Shown: positions 18,818 to 26,587 of the stretch, in pieces
How positions within the stretch are numbered: position 1 is the first letter of the stretch
Layout: the number at the start of each line of letters is the position of its first letter
Assembly: GCF_023617245.1 (NCBI RefSeq)
Contig: NZ_CP067396.1
Coordinates: 186,001-250,000 of the forward strand
Source: Lysobacter enzymogenes
Lineage (GTDB): Bacteria; Pseudomonadota; Gammaproteobacteria; Xanthomonadales; Xanthomonadaceae
DNA: 64,000 nucleotides
Direction: 5' to 3'
Position numbers and translations under genes: made by a program
Notes under the pieces: model-generated
The model's database searches: none
The model's input: only the letters and a program-made list of their open reading frames with translations
Told to the model about the DNA's origin: nothing

Positions 18818-19309
18818 ATGAACGAACCGCACGATCCCTACACCGCGCCGCAGGCGCAGATCCGCGCCGAACGCGCCGCGCAACTGGTCGTGGCCGGGCG
18901 CATCCAGCGCCTGGTCAACTACTTCATCGACAGCACCGCCTGCGTGGCGCTGATCTTCTGCGGGCTCAGCGTCTACTCGGCGATCGACCCGGGCGTGATC
19001 GAAACGCTCAAACAGCCCGACCCCTTGCGCGACCTGGCCATGACCGCGCTGGTGCTGCTGGTCTACTACGTGCCGATGGAAGGCATGTTCGGCGTCACCC
19101 TCGGCAAGCTGGTGACCAACACCCGCGTGGTCGACGAACAGGGCCGTCCGCCGAGCTGGGGCCAGGTGCTGGCCCGCACCGTCGCCCGGCTGATCCCGTT
19201 CGAGCAGTTCACGATCCTGTTCTCGCCGGCCGCGCGCCCGACCGCATGGCACGACCGCCTGCCCAAGACCCTGGTGGTGCGCGCGCAGCCGACGCCGGCG
19301 TCGCGCTGA
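18818..19309 (+). CDS. RDD family membrane protein
   Basis: A 163-residue protein with the RDD-domain layout: a first membrane segment introduced by RIQRLVNYFIDSTACVALIF, a second around LAMTALVLLVYYVPMEG, the GVTLGKLV turn, and a C-terminal segment with WHDRLPKTLVV. It is 16 bases after the SDR gene and probably in the same operon. RDD proteins are often proposed to be small-molecule or ion transporters; the role here is unknown. A bidirectional terminator follows. Confidence 0.85.
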   Translation: MNEPHDPYTAPQAQIRAERAAQLVVAGRIQRLVNYFIDSTACVALIFCGLSVYSAIDPGVIETLKQPDPLRDLAMTALVLLVYYVPMEGMFGVTLGKLVTNTRVVDEQGRPPSWGQVLARTVARLIPFEQFTILFSPAARPTAWHDRLPKTLVVRAQPTPASR

Positions 19310-19321
19310 CGCTGCGCGAAA

Positions 19322-19353
19322 AAAAGCCCGGCCGCGCGAGCGGCCGGGCTTTT
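19322..19353. terminator. Bidirectional rho-independent terminator
   Basis: Stem GCCCGGCCGC (19326-19335) pairs perfectly with 19340-19349 around a GCGA loop. It is flanked by an A-tract on the left and TTTT on the right, so it can stop transcription from both the RDD gene and the convergent META-domain gene. Confidence 0.92.
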
Positions 19354-19391
19354 CGTTGGCGTTCGAGGCCGCGCCCGTGCGCGAGCTGCGC

Positions 19392-20249
19392 TTATTTCGC
19401 GTTCGGCGCCGGCACCGATTCGCTCTCGACCACCATGTCGAGCACGTAGGCGACCGACGATGCGTCGGCCGGCGGGTTCTTGACGTCGAACTTCTTCACC
19501 CGCACCACGTTGCGGATGCCGGCTTCGTGCTGGTAACCCTCGATGTCCTGGTACAGGAAGTGCCACTCGTCGCTGGGCTTGAGCGCGACGCCGTTGGCGT
19601 CGTACGCGCGCTCGCGCACCCACAGGCACTGGTGGTTCGGGATCAGCGGGTGCGAGCACTTGCGCAACTGCGAATCCACTTCCAGGAATATCGTGGTGCC
19701 GGCGCTGCCGTAGCGGGTTTCCGCGGTCGGCTCGCCGCTGAGGGTGAGCTTGGCGCCGCTGGCGGTGGTCAGCAGCAGGCGCGGGCTCGGCGGCTCGCCT
19801 TCGATGACGTAGCGGGCCTTGCCCTTGAGCTGCTCGCTGATGGCGGTGTCCATCTGCATCAGGCGCTGGTCCTGGCAGGCCATCAGCGTGGTGCGGAAAT
19901 CGCCGATGTCGAGGCGGTCGCCGTCGAGCTTGAAGCCGGCGCCGACGTGGTTGCAGCCGCCGGAGACGCCGAGGTTGTCGCCGACGAAGCTCAGCTTCAG
20001 GCCGTACTTGCCTTCGCGCTGCAGCAGCGCGATCGGCTTGCCGGCGGCGTCGACGGCGCTGTCGAGGTTCCAGGTGAAGCCGCGCAGGTTGATGCGCGCG
20101 GCCGGCGCGGCGTCGTTCTTGATCGTCGCATCGACCTTGGGCTTGGACATGTCGGCGCCCTTGTCGGCGGAGGTCGAGGGCGCGGCGCAGGCGGCGAGCA
20201 GGACGCTGGACAGCGCGGCGGCGAGGAGCAGGGGACGTTGGATTTTCAT
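19392..20249 (-). CDS. META/HslJ-like lipoprotein with DUF4377-type C-terminal domain
   Basis: A 285-residue probable lipoprotein: the signal ends VLLAAC (C21). An N-terminal META domain runs to about residue 180 (RGFTWNLDSAVDAAGKPI, SGGCNHVGAGFKL, FRTTLMACQDQRLMQMD, the HslJ pattern). The C-terminal ~90 residues (FLEVDSQLRKCSHPLIPNHQCLWVRERAYD, EWHFLYQDIEGYQHEAGIRNVVRV) look like DUF4377. The ATG at 20249 is used; the frame extends to a TTG at 20258. A paralogue with the same two-part layout lies immediately upstream, suggesting tandem duplication. HslJ-type proteins are linked to heat and antibiotic stress. Confidence 0.83.
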   Translation of the reverse strand: MKIQRPLLLAAALSSVLLAACAAPSTSADKGADMSKPKVDATIKNDAAPAARINLRGFTWNLDSAVDAAGKPIALLQREGKYGLKLSFVGDNLGVSGGCNHVGAGFKLDGDRLDIGDFRTTLMACQDQRLMQMDTAISEQLKGKARYVIEGEPPSPRLLLTTASGAKLTLSGEPTAETRYGSAGTTIFLEVDSQLRKCSHPLIPNHQCLWVRERAYDANGVALKPSDEWHFLYQDIEGYQHEAGIRNVVRVKKFDVKNPPADASSVAYVLDMVVESESVPAPNAK

Positions 20250-20339
20250 GGGGCGCAATGATCCGGGGTGAGTCGCGAAAACCAGATGAACGCAGGGCCG
20301 CGCGGCGTGGGGTTTTGCGCGTTCAGGCGCGGGTCGGGC

Positions 20340-21272
20340 TCACGGCGCGGCCGTCGCGGTCGTCGCGGTCGTGAGGCCGTCGCTTTGCGTCCGGGCGATG
20401 TCTTCGTAGCGCGACACGTAGTCGACGACGTAGATGCCGACCGAGCACTGCTTGCCGCTCAGGCTGGGGTAGTGGCGCGTCTCCAGCACCTGGTGCTGGT
20501 TGTCCTGCATGCGCCGGCCGTCGAAGGCGTGCCGCGGCAGGGTGAACCATTCCGACGCGGGCTGCGGCCCGCCGTTCGCCCAGCGCAGCTTGCGCGCCGA
20601 TACGCAGTCGGGCCTGGGCGCGTTGAGCGGCCCGCAACCGGTCGAGCACCGCTTCAGTCCCGCGGCGATTTCCAGGTTCACGCGCTCGCCCTTGGCGCCG
20701 TAGGCCGCATCCGTGGTCTGCAGGATGAAATGGGTGCCGTCGGCGCCGATCAGATGCAGGCGCTGGGCCGTGCCGCTGCCTTCCAGCCAATGCTCGAACG
20801 GCGGCGCGAGGTGAGCGGAGAGCAGTTGGTCCATCGCCAGCGGACGTTCGCTCCAGGTGCCGACCGCGGTCGAGACGAAGCCGCCGCCTTGCTTGCGCAG
20901 GCCCGATCGGGTCGGAACGAAGGAGGCGATGCGCGAGCCGTCGACCTGGTAGTACATCGAGATCTCGTTGGCGCCGCCGCTGAAGCTCATGCGGTCCGGG
21001 CCGAATTGCAGATAAATCTGATCGAGCGCATCGGCCTGCAGCAACGGCAGCGCGTTGCCGTCGGCGCGCGTGGCCAGTTGCACCTGCCAGCGGTATTCGC
21101 GCAGGTCGGCGCTGCTGGCGCTGCGTCGCGGCAGCGGGACGAAGGTCGGGTCCGACGATTCGTCGATGCGGTAGCCGCCCGGCTTGGCGTACACCGCCAC
21201 GGCGTAGGCGGCGGGCAGCGCGAGGACGACGGCGGCTATGGCGATGCGCAGGGGCGACAGCGACGCGGGCAT
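20340..21272 (-). CDS. Diverged paralogue of the META/DUF4377 protein
   Basis: A 310-residue exported or membrane-anchored protein with the same organisation as its downstream neighbour: a hydrophobic N-terminus (LRIAIAAVVLALPAAYAVAVYA), a META-like part (REYRWQVQLATRADGNALP) that has lost the GGCN and C-rich motifs, and a C-terminal DUF4377-like part (LKRCSTGCGPLNAPRPDCVSARKL, EWFTLPRHAFDGRRMQDNQHQVLETRHY). The ATG at 21272 has a GGAGA site 8 bases upstream, so it is preferred to the in-frame ATG at 21284. Function unknown. Confidence 0.75.
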   Translation of the reverse strand: MPASLSPLRIAIAAVVLALPAAYAVAVYAKPGGYRIDESSDPTFVPLPRRSASSADLREYRWQVQLATRADGNALPLLQADALDQIYLQFGPDRMSFSGGANEISMYYQVDGSRIASFVPTRSGLRKQGGGFVSTAVGTWSERPLAMDQLLSAHLAPPFEHWLEGSGTAQRLHLIGADGTHFILQTTDAAYGAKGERVNLEIAAGLKRCSTGCGPLNAPRPDCVSARKLRWANGGPQPASEWFTLPRHAFDGRRMQDNQHQVLETRHYPSLSGKQCSVGIYVVDYVSRYEDIARTQSDGLTTATTATAAP

Positions 21273-21424
21273 GGCGATCTCCATATCGGGGCGCACAGCC
21301 TGAGGCAGGACGGCGCGCGCCGCGCGCATCGATCTGCGATGGCGCTCGCACTATCGAAGAATCGCCGCGGTTGCGGCGATACGAGCGCGGCCGGCGTCTG
21401 TGTTGACGGGCCCCGGCCGCGCGC

Positions 21425-21994
21425 TCAGTCGCCCTTGGGCTTGGCGAACTTCTGCGCCAGCGCGCGCTGCGCCTGGGCGAGGTCGAGCGCGGCGGGGGCG
21501 CCGGCGGAATCGTCGCCGGCATCGCCGTCCGTCTCGTCCGCGTCCGTCGCCGCGTCGGCGTCGGACTCGGCGATCAGCGCATCGAGGTGTTCGAGCAACT
21601 GCGCCGGCGCGACCACCGCGCACTGCATCGCCAGATCGGGAAACGCGCCGACACCGACGCCGGCCTCGTCCATCGCCGCGGCGGCGCGCTCGCGCCAGGC
21701 GGACAGCTCGCGCGCGGCCGGCGCATAGCCGGCCAAATTCGGCGATTGCGCGCGCGCTTGCGCCAGCGCGGCGCGCGCGGTCGCGGCCGAGGGCCAGGCC
21801 GGCAACAGTTCCTGGCCGTCGCCGTCGAACAGGGTCAGCAGGTATTCGCCCGATTCGGCCACCCAGAAGCGGCCGCTGTCGGCGACCGCGGCGAGGAACG
21901 CGGCATAGCGTTCGGCGGCGGACAGCGCCTGGTCCTCGAGCAGTTCCTGCTCCAGGCCCGAGGCGTCGGCGTGCGGTGCGTGCGGATCGGACAT
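21425..21994 (-). CDS. DUF2750-like protein
   Basis: A 189-residue soluble protein. The segment SAAERYAAFLAAVADSGRFW followed by SGEYLLTLFDGDGQELLPAWP matches the DUF2750 pattern of helix, aromatic residue and LPxWP. The C-terminus is acidic and Ala-rich (about 140-175). It starts 10 bases after the stop of uppP and so probably shares its transcript. No function is known. Confidence 0.68.
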   Translation of the reverse strand: MSDPHAPHADASGLEQELLEDQALSAAERYAAFLAAVADSGRFWVAESGEYLLTLFDGDGQELLPAWPSAATARAALAQARAQSPNLAGYAPAARELSAWRERAAAAMDEAGVGVGAFPDLAMQCAVVAPAQLLEHLDALIAESDADAATDADETDGDAGDDSAGAPAALDLAQAQRALAQKFAKPKGD

Positions 21995-22004
21995 GGCGGG
22001 TTCC

Positions 22005-22811
22005 TCAGCTGCCGCTCGGCATCAGCCACAGCAGAGCGATGCCGAACACGAGACGGTAGATCGCGAACGCGGTGAAGCGGTGGCTCTGGATGTAGCGCAG
22101 CAGCCATTTCACCGCGATGAAGGCGGTCACCGCCGAGGCGACGAAGGCCACCGCCAGCGCGCTCCAGTCTTCCTGCGCGGCGGCCGGGGTGCCGAGCACG
22201 CCCATCAGCTCGTAGCCGCTGGCGGCGAACATGGTCGGGATGCCGACCAGGAACGCGAACTCGGTCGCCGCCGCGCGCGAGGTGGTGCCGGCGAGCAGGG
22301 CGACGAAGATCGTCGCCGCCGAGCGCGAGGTGCCCGGGAACACGCCGGCCACGACCTGGGCGATGCCGACCAGGGTCGCCACCGTCCAGGTGATGTCGCT
22401 GCGCTCGCCGAGCGCGGCGGCGCGCTTGGCGGCGAAATGCTCGGCCGCGATCATCCACACGCCGCCGAGCACCAGCGCCCAGGCGATCGGGGCGACGTGG
22501 TCGGGCAGGGTGAAGCCGGCCTTCTTGACCACGATGCCGAGTACGCCGGTGATGCCGAAGGCGAGCCCGAGCTTGAGCAGGTAGTCGAGGTTGTCGCGCT
22601 GGGTGAAGCCGACCGCGAGCCCCCACAGGCGCTTCCAATAGATCACCACCACCGCCAGGATCGCGCCGGCCTGGATCGAGATGTTGAACAGGTCCGAGCG
22701 CGCGCCGAGCCAGTGCTGGGCGATCAGCAGGTGGCCGGTGCTGGAGATCGGGAGGAATTCGGTGATGCCTTCGATGATGCCGAGGAGCAGGGCGGCTAAG
22801 AGGTCGGTCAT
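22005..22811 (-). CDS. uppP: Undecaprenyl-diphosphatase (BacA/UppP)
   Basis: A 268-residue inner-membrane enzyme that dephosphorylates undecaprenyl diphosphate, recycling the lipid carrier for peptidoglycan and other surface polymers; overproduction gives bacitracin resistance in relatives. Signature motif 1 is EGITEFLPISSTGH (residues 14-27) and motif 2 is PGTSRS (159-164), both intact; about eight membrane segments are predicted. The ATG at 22811 places the first motif correctly. It is divergent from glnA, with the NtrC-like boxes lying in the shared region. Confidence 0.95.
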   Translation of the reverse strand: MTDLLAALLLGIIEGITEFLPISSTGHLLIAQHWLGARSDLFNISIQAGAILAVVVIYWKRLWGLAVGFTQRDNLDYLLKLGLAFGITGVLGIVVKKAGFTLPDHVAPIAWALVLGGVWMIAAEHFAAKRAAALGERSDITWTVATLVGIAQVVAGVFPGTSRSAATIFVALLAGTTSRAAATEFAFLVGIPTMFAASGYELMGVLGTPAAAQEDWSALAVAFVASAVTAFIAVKWLLRYIQSHRFTAFAIYRLVFGIALLWLMPSGS

Positions 22812-22899
22812 TGGGGCCGGTGGGGAATGGGAATCGGGAATGGCGCGGCGTCGCGGTCGGGGGAAGCGCCGCCGGCGGGTCAGAATAACGGAAAGGCTT

Positions 22900-22917
22900 T
22901 TGCCCAAATTGGTGCGA
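22900..22917 (+). promoter_or_regulatory. NtrC-like box 1 upstream of glnA
   Basis: TTGCCCAAATTGGTGCGA resembles the NtrC (NRI) consensus TGCACCA-N5-TGGTGCA. Its centre is about 30 bases (three helical turns) from the second box. Confidence 0.65.
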
Positions 22918-22929
22918 AGCGGGTTTGTA

Positions 22930-22948
22930 TTGCACAATATTGGTGCAA
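22930..22948 (+). promoter_or_regulatory. NtrC-like box 2 upstream of glnA
   Basis: TTGCACAATATTGGTGCAA is a near-perfect dyad matching the NtrC consensus. It lies about 60 bases upstream of the sigma-54 promoter, a normal distance for an enhancer site. Confidence 0.78.
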
Positions 22949-23008
22949 AAGCCCGTAGTGCTTAGTCGGTCATCCTTTCGAATCAATCGCTTGCGCCAGC
23001 ATCGGGCT

Positions 23009-23024
23009 TGGCACGCGACTTGCT
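23009..23024 (+). promoter_or_regulatory. Sigma-54 (RpoN) promoter of glnA
   Basis: TGGCACGCGACTTGCT contains the -24 element TGGCAC and the -12 element TTGC at exact spacing (GG at 23010-23011, GC at 23022-23023). It is about 80 bases upstream of the glnA start. Confidence 0.88.
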
Positions 23025-23105
23025 TTGTTACATGCAGGCGCACATGCAGGCGCAGCACGGCCCCGCGTTGTCCGACCCCCCTTTACTCATCCCGGATCCA
23101 GGCAC

Positions 23106-24515
23106 ATGTCCCTCGAACACGTCGAAAAGCTCATCAAGGACCACAAGGTCGAATTCGTCGATCTGCGCTTCACCGACATGCGTGGCGTGCAGCACCACGT
23201 GACCTTCCCCAAGTCGATCGTCGAGCCGGCGCTGTTCGAGGACGGCAAGATGTTCGACGGTTCCTCGATCAGCGGCTGGAAGGGCATCAACGAGTCGGAC
23301 ATGATCCTGCTGCCCGACGCCTCGACCGCGTTCCTGGATCCGTTCACCGCCGATCCGACCCTGGTGCTGACCTGCGACATCCTCGACCCGGCGACCATGC
23401 AGGCCTATTCGCGCGATCCGCGCGGCGTCGCCAAGCGCGCCGAGGCCTACCTGAAGTCCAGCGGCGTCGCCGACCAGGCCTTCTTCGGCCCTGAGCCCGA
23501 GTTCTTCATCTTCGACTCGGTGCGTTACGCCAACGACATGGGCCACACCTTCTTCCACGTCGATTCGGAAGAAGCCGCGTGGAACTCGGGCAAGGAATAC
23601 GAAGGCGGCAACAGCGGCTACCGTCCGGGCGTGAAGGGCGGCTATTTCCCGGTCGCCCCGCTCGATTCGCTGCACGACATCCGCGCCGAGATGTGCAAGA
23701 CGCTGGAGCAGGTCGGCATCGAAGTCGAAGTGCACCACCACGAAGTCGCCAACGCCGGCCAGTGCGAGATCGGCACCAAGTTCAACTCGCTGGTCGCCAA
23801 GGCCGACGAGTTGCTGACGATGAAGTACATCATCAAGAACGTCGCCCACCGCAACGGCAAGACCGCGACCTTCATGCCCAAGCCGCTGGTCGGCGACAAC
23901 GGCAGCGGCATGCACGTGCACCAGTCCTTCGCCAAGGGCGGCGTGAACCTGTTCTCCGGCGACGGCTACGGCGGCCTGTCGCAGATGGCGCTGTGGTACA
24001 TCGGCGGCGTGTTCAAGCACGCGCGCGCGATCAACGCCTTCACCAACTCGGGCACCAACAGCTACAAGCGCCTGGTGCCGGGCTACGAGGCGCCGGTGAT
24101 GCTGGCGTACTCGGCGCGCAACCGTTCGGCGAGCTGCCGCATTCCGTACGTGGCCAACCCGAAGGCGCGCCGCATCGAGATGCGCTTCCCCGACCCGATC
24201 CAGTCGGGCTACCTGACCTTCGCCGCGCTGATGATGGCCGGCCTGGACGGCATCAAGAACCAGATCGACCCGGGCGCGCCGAGCGACAAGGACCTGTACG
24301 ACCTGCCGCCGGAAGAGGAGAAGGGCATCCCGACCGTGTGCCATTCGCTCGACCAGGCCCTGGAAGCGCTGGACAAGGACCGCGACTTCCTCAAGGCCGG
24401 CGGCGTGTTCACCGACGACTTCATCGACGGCTACATCGCGCTGAAGATGCAGGAAGTGACCAAGTTCCGCGCGGCCACGCATCCGCTGGAATACCAGATG
24501 TACTACGCCGTCTGA
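23106..24515 (+). CDS. glnA: Type I glutamine synthetase
   Basis: Glutamine synthetase, 469 residues, forming a cytoplasmic dodecamer that makes glutamine from glutamate, ammonia and ATP. Family signatures are present: FDGSSISGWKGINESDM, the ATP site KPLVGDNGSGMHVHQSF, and the adenylylation site tyrosine in KDLYDLPPEE, so it should be controlled by GlnE. The ATG at 23106 begins at the conserved N-terminus. A sigma-54 promoter and two NtrC-like boxes upstream show nitrogen control by NtrC. glnK and amtB lie 1.7 kb downstream, making this a nitrogen-assimilation island. Confidence 0.98.
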   Translation: MSLEHVEKLIKDHKVEFVDLRFTDMRGVQHHVTFPKSIVEPALFEDGKMFDGSSISGWKGINESDMILLPDASTAFLDPFTADPTLVLTCDILDPATMQAYSRDPRGVAKRAEAYLKSSGVADQAFFGPEPEFFIFDSVRYANDMGHTFFHVDSEEAAWNSGKEYEGGNSGYRPGVKGGYFPVAPLDSLHDIRAEMCKTLEQVGIEVEVHHHEVANAGQCEIGTKFNSLVAKADELLTMKYIIKNVAHRNGKTATFMPKPLVGDNGSGMHVHQSFAKGGVNLFSGDGYGGLSQMALWYIGGVFKHARAINAFTNSGTNSYKRLVPGYEAPVMLAYSARNRSASCRIPYVANPKARRIEMRFPDPIQSGYLTFAALMMAGLDGIKNQIDPGAPSDKDLYDLPPEEEKGIPTVCHSLDQALEALDKDRDFLKAGGVFTDDFIDGYIALKMQEVTKFRAATHPLEYQMYYAV

Positions 24516-24525
24516 CGGCGCCGCG

Positions 24526-24550
24526 GCGCGGCCGCATCGAGCGGCCGCGC
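24526..24550 (+). terminator. Hairpin after glnA (terminator-like)
   Basis: Perfect 10-bp stem GCGCGGCCGC / GCGGCCGCGC with a five-base loop, starting 11 bases after the glnA stop. There is no clear T-tract. Confidence 0.5.
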
Positions 24551-24642
24551 TGCCTGTCCAACGATCGATGCTCCCAGGGCGGCGGCCTCGCGCCGGCGCC
24601 TTCGGGATGTGTTTTGCCTTGCAAACGCAGGAGCGGCGACCG

Positions 24643-25113
24643 ATGCAGATCCGACCGATGCAGATCCGCGAAGGCCAGCTCGACCGTCCCGAAGTGATCG
24701 CGCTGCTGCGCGAACACCTGCAGGGCATGGCCGAACTGTCGCCGCCGGAAAGCATCCACGCGCTCGACCTCGACGGCCTCAAGCATCCGCGCATCAGCTT
24801 CTGGAGCGTGTGGGACGGCGGCGAACTGCTCGGCTGCGGCGCGCTCAAGCAGTTGGATGCGGAGCACGGCGAGATCAAGTCGATGCGCACCGCCGACGCG
24901 CACCGCCGGCGCGGGGTGGCCGCGGCGATGCTCGAACACATTCTCGATGAAGCGGCGCGGCGCGCGTACCGGCGAGTGAGTCTGGAAACCGGCTCGATGG
25001 ATGGATTCGGGCCGGCACGCAGCTTGTACGCGCGTTACGGCTTCGGTTACTGCGGACCCTTCGCCGATTATCGCGACGATCCCAACAGCGTGTACATGAG
25101 CAAGAAGTTGTAA
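24643..25113 (+). CDS. GNAT family N-acetyltransferase
   Basis: A 156-residue cytoplasmic acetyltransferase. The acetyl-CoA pyrophosphate loop is HRRRGVAAAMLEH (motif A, R/Q-x-x-G-x-G/A variant), preceded by the strand GEIKSMRT; the C-terminal SLYARYGFGYCGPF is the usual motif B. The layout matches YedL/PaiA-type proteins. The ATG at 24643 has GGAG about 10 bases upstream. The first 30 bases carry a 15-base tandem duplication giving MQIRPMQIR. Substrate unknown; position between glnA and glnK is not enough to infer one. Confidence 0.87.
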   Translation: MQIRPMQIREGQLDRPEVIALLREHLQGMAELSPPESIHALDLDGLKHPRISFWSVWDGGELLGCGALKQLDAEHGEIKSMRTADAHRRRGVAAAMLEHILDEAARRAYRRVSLETGSMDGFGPARSLYARYGFGYCGPFADYRDDPNSVYMSKKL

Positions 25114-25117
25114 CCCG

Positions 25118-25147
25118 CACGGCCCGAAGCGAACGCTTCGGGCCGTG
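25118..25147 (+). terminator. Terminator after the GNAT gene
   Basis: A 14-bp perfect stem (CACGGCCCGAAGCG pairing with 25134-25147) with a two-base loop centre begins 5 bases after the stop codon and is followed by the T-rich stretch TTCGTTT. Confidence 0.78.
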
Positions 25148-25337
25148 TTCGTTTGGGCGGCTTTCGATTTCGACTTCAACCAGGAGAACGCGCACGACGG
25201 GCCAAGTCCGCCGCGGGGGCGGCTTGTTTCCGAAAACGGCGAGAACGACGACGAAGCGTTCCGCCGCATCCCGCACGAGAGCTTCCATCGCGAAGCAATG
25301 ACCGGGGAGGGGCCACTGCTTATGAGGAGCCTGCGTC

Positions 25338-26177
25338 ATGTCGTCTCACACCAGCGAAACCACCACCGATGCCGTCGCCATCACGGCGTCCCGCGTCAGG
25401 ACGACGCCCGCACACGCTCCGAAACAGAAATACGCATCGCGACGCGCGCTGCTGGCGCTGGCGCTCGCCTGCGCGGCGGCGCCGGCGTTCGCCGGTACCT
25501 CCGGCTCGATCGGACTGACCACGGACTACCTGTTCCGCGGCGTCTCCCAGACCAACCAGAAACCGGCGCTGCAGGCCGGCATCGAGTATGCCCACGACAA
25601 CGGCTTCTACGCCGGCGCCTGGGGCAGCAACGTCAGTTGGCTGTCGGACACGGTCGTCGTCGGCGACGACATCTCCAGCAGCCTGGAGCTCGACGGATAC
25701 CTGGGCTATCGCGGCAAGGCCGGGGAGATCTTTTCCTACGACGTCGGCGTGCTGACTTACTACTATCCGGGCAGCTATCCGTCCGGCTTCAACAGCCCCA
25801 ACACCACCGAGGTGTATCTGGGCGGCACGCTCGCGCCGAGCGAGACGGTATCGATCGGGCTCAAGTACTCGTATTCGGTCACCGACCTGTTCGGCTACGC
25901 CGATTCCGACGGCTCGGGCTATCTCGACGCCAGCCTCAACTGGACCTTCCAGCCGGGCTGGGCGCTGAACCTGCACGGCGGCAAGCAGTGGATCGAAGGC
26001 AACAAGGCCTTCGAGTACACCGACTGGAAGCTCGCCGTGACCAAGAGCTTCGACAACGGGTTCTCGGTCGCCGCGGCCTACAGCGATACCGACGCCGAGA
26101 AGGCGCTCTACACCAACGCCCACGGCAACTTCCTGGCCGACAGCGCCTTCACCCTTACGTTGAGCAAAGCGTTCTGA
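25338..26177 (+). CDS. Gcw_chp family outer-membrane beta-barrel protein
   Basis: A 279-residue protein of the TIGR02001/Gcw_chp family, commonly found beside amtB-glnK in proteobacteria. The signature N-terminal strand SIGLTTDYLFRGVSQTNQKPALQAGIEY is present and the protein ends in phenylalanine (LTLSKAF), as barrels do. The signal peptide is preceded by about 32 unusual residues (MSSHTSETTT...KQKYASRR) before LLALALACAAAPAFA. The only ATG has a GAGGAG site, so the extension appears genuine. By context it may allow entry of ammonium, amines or another nitrogen compound. It is 37 bases before glnK. Confidence 0.86.
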   Translation: MSSHTSETTTDAVAITASRVRTTPAHAPKQKYASRRALLALALACAAAPAFAGTSGSIGLTTDYLFRGVSQTNQKPALQAGIEYAHDNGFYAGAWGSNVSWLSDTVVVGDDISSSLELDGYLGYRGKAGEIFSYDVGVLTYYYPGSYPSGFNSPNTTEVYLGGTLAPSETVSIGLKYSYSVTDLFGYADSDGSGYLDASLNWTFQPGWALNLHGGKQWIEGNKAFEYTDWKLAVTKSFDNGFSVAAAYSDTDAEKALYTNAHGNFLADSAFTLTLSKAF

Positions 26178-26214
26178 CGCCGCGCCGCACACCCGCCTAC
26201 ACAGGAGCTGCGAG

Positions 26215-26553
26215 ATGAAACTGATCATCGCGATCATCCGCCCGTTCAAGCTCGACGAAGTGCGCGAAGCGCTCACCGAAGTCGGCGTGTCGGGCATCAC
26301 CGTCACCGAGGTCAAGGGCTTCGGCCGGCAGAAGGGCCACACCGAGCTGTACCGCGGCGCCGAGTACGTCGTCGATTTCCTGCCCAAGCTGAAGATCGAA
26401 TGCGCCGTGCCCGACGGCCAGCTCGACGCGGCGCTGGAAGCGATCCAGAACGCCGCGCGCACCGGCAAGGTCGGCGACGGAAAGATCATCGTCCTGCCGG
26501 TGGAGAACACGGTGCGCATCCGCACCGGCGAACTCGACGACGACGCGCTGTGA
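26215..26553 (+). CDS. glnK: PII nitrogen-regulatory protein
   Basis: A 112-residue PII signal protein, trimeric, sensing 2-oxoglutarate and ATP/ADP. The T-loop carries uridylylation site Y51 in TELYRGAEYVVDF; the B-loop TGKVGDGKI and C-loop region are standard. It starts behind AGGAG and lies 34 bases before amtB. The pairing means it most likely blocks the AmtB channel when nitrogen is plentiful and also tunes GlnE/NtrB. Named glnK rather than glnB because of the amtB linkage. Confidence 0.96.
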   Translation: MKLIIAIIRPFKLDEVREALTEVGVSGITVTEVKGFGRQKGHTELYRGAEYVVDFLPKLKIECAVPDGQLDAALEAIQNAARTGKVGDGKIIVLPVENTVRIRTGELDDDAL

Positions 26554-26587
26554 CGAGCCCTTTGACTACGGCCTGCGAGAGATTCCC

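Noticed and set aside
25300..25325. Possible sigma-54 promoter before the Gcw_chp gene (GG-N10-GC spacing around GGGGAGGGGCCACTGC)
   Set aside because: Only the GG/GC spacing fits; the TGGCAC and TTGC elements are absent.
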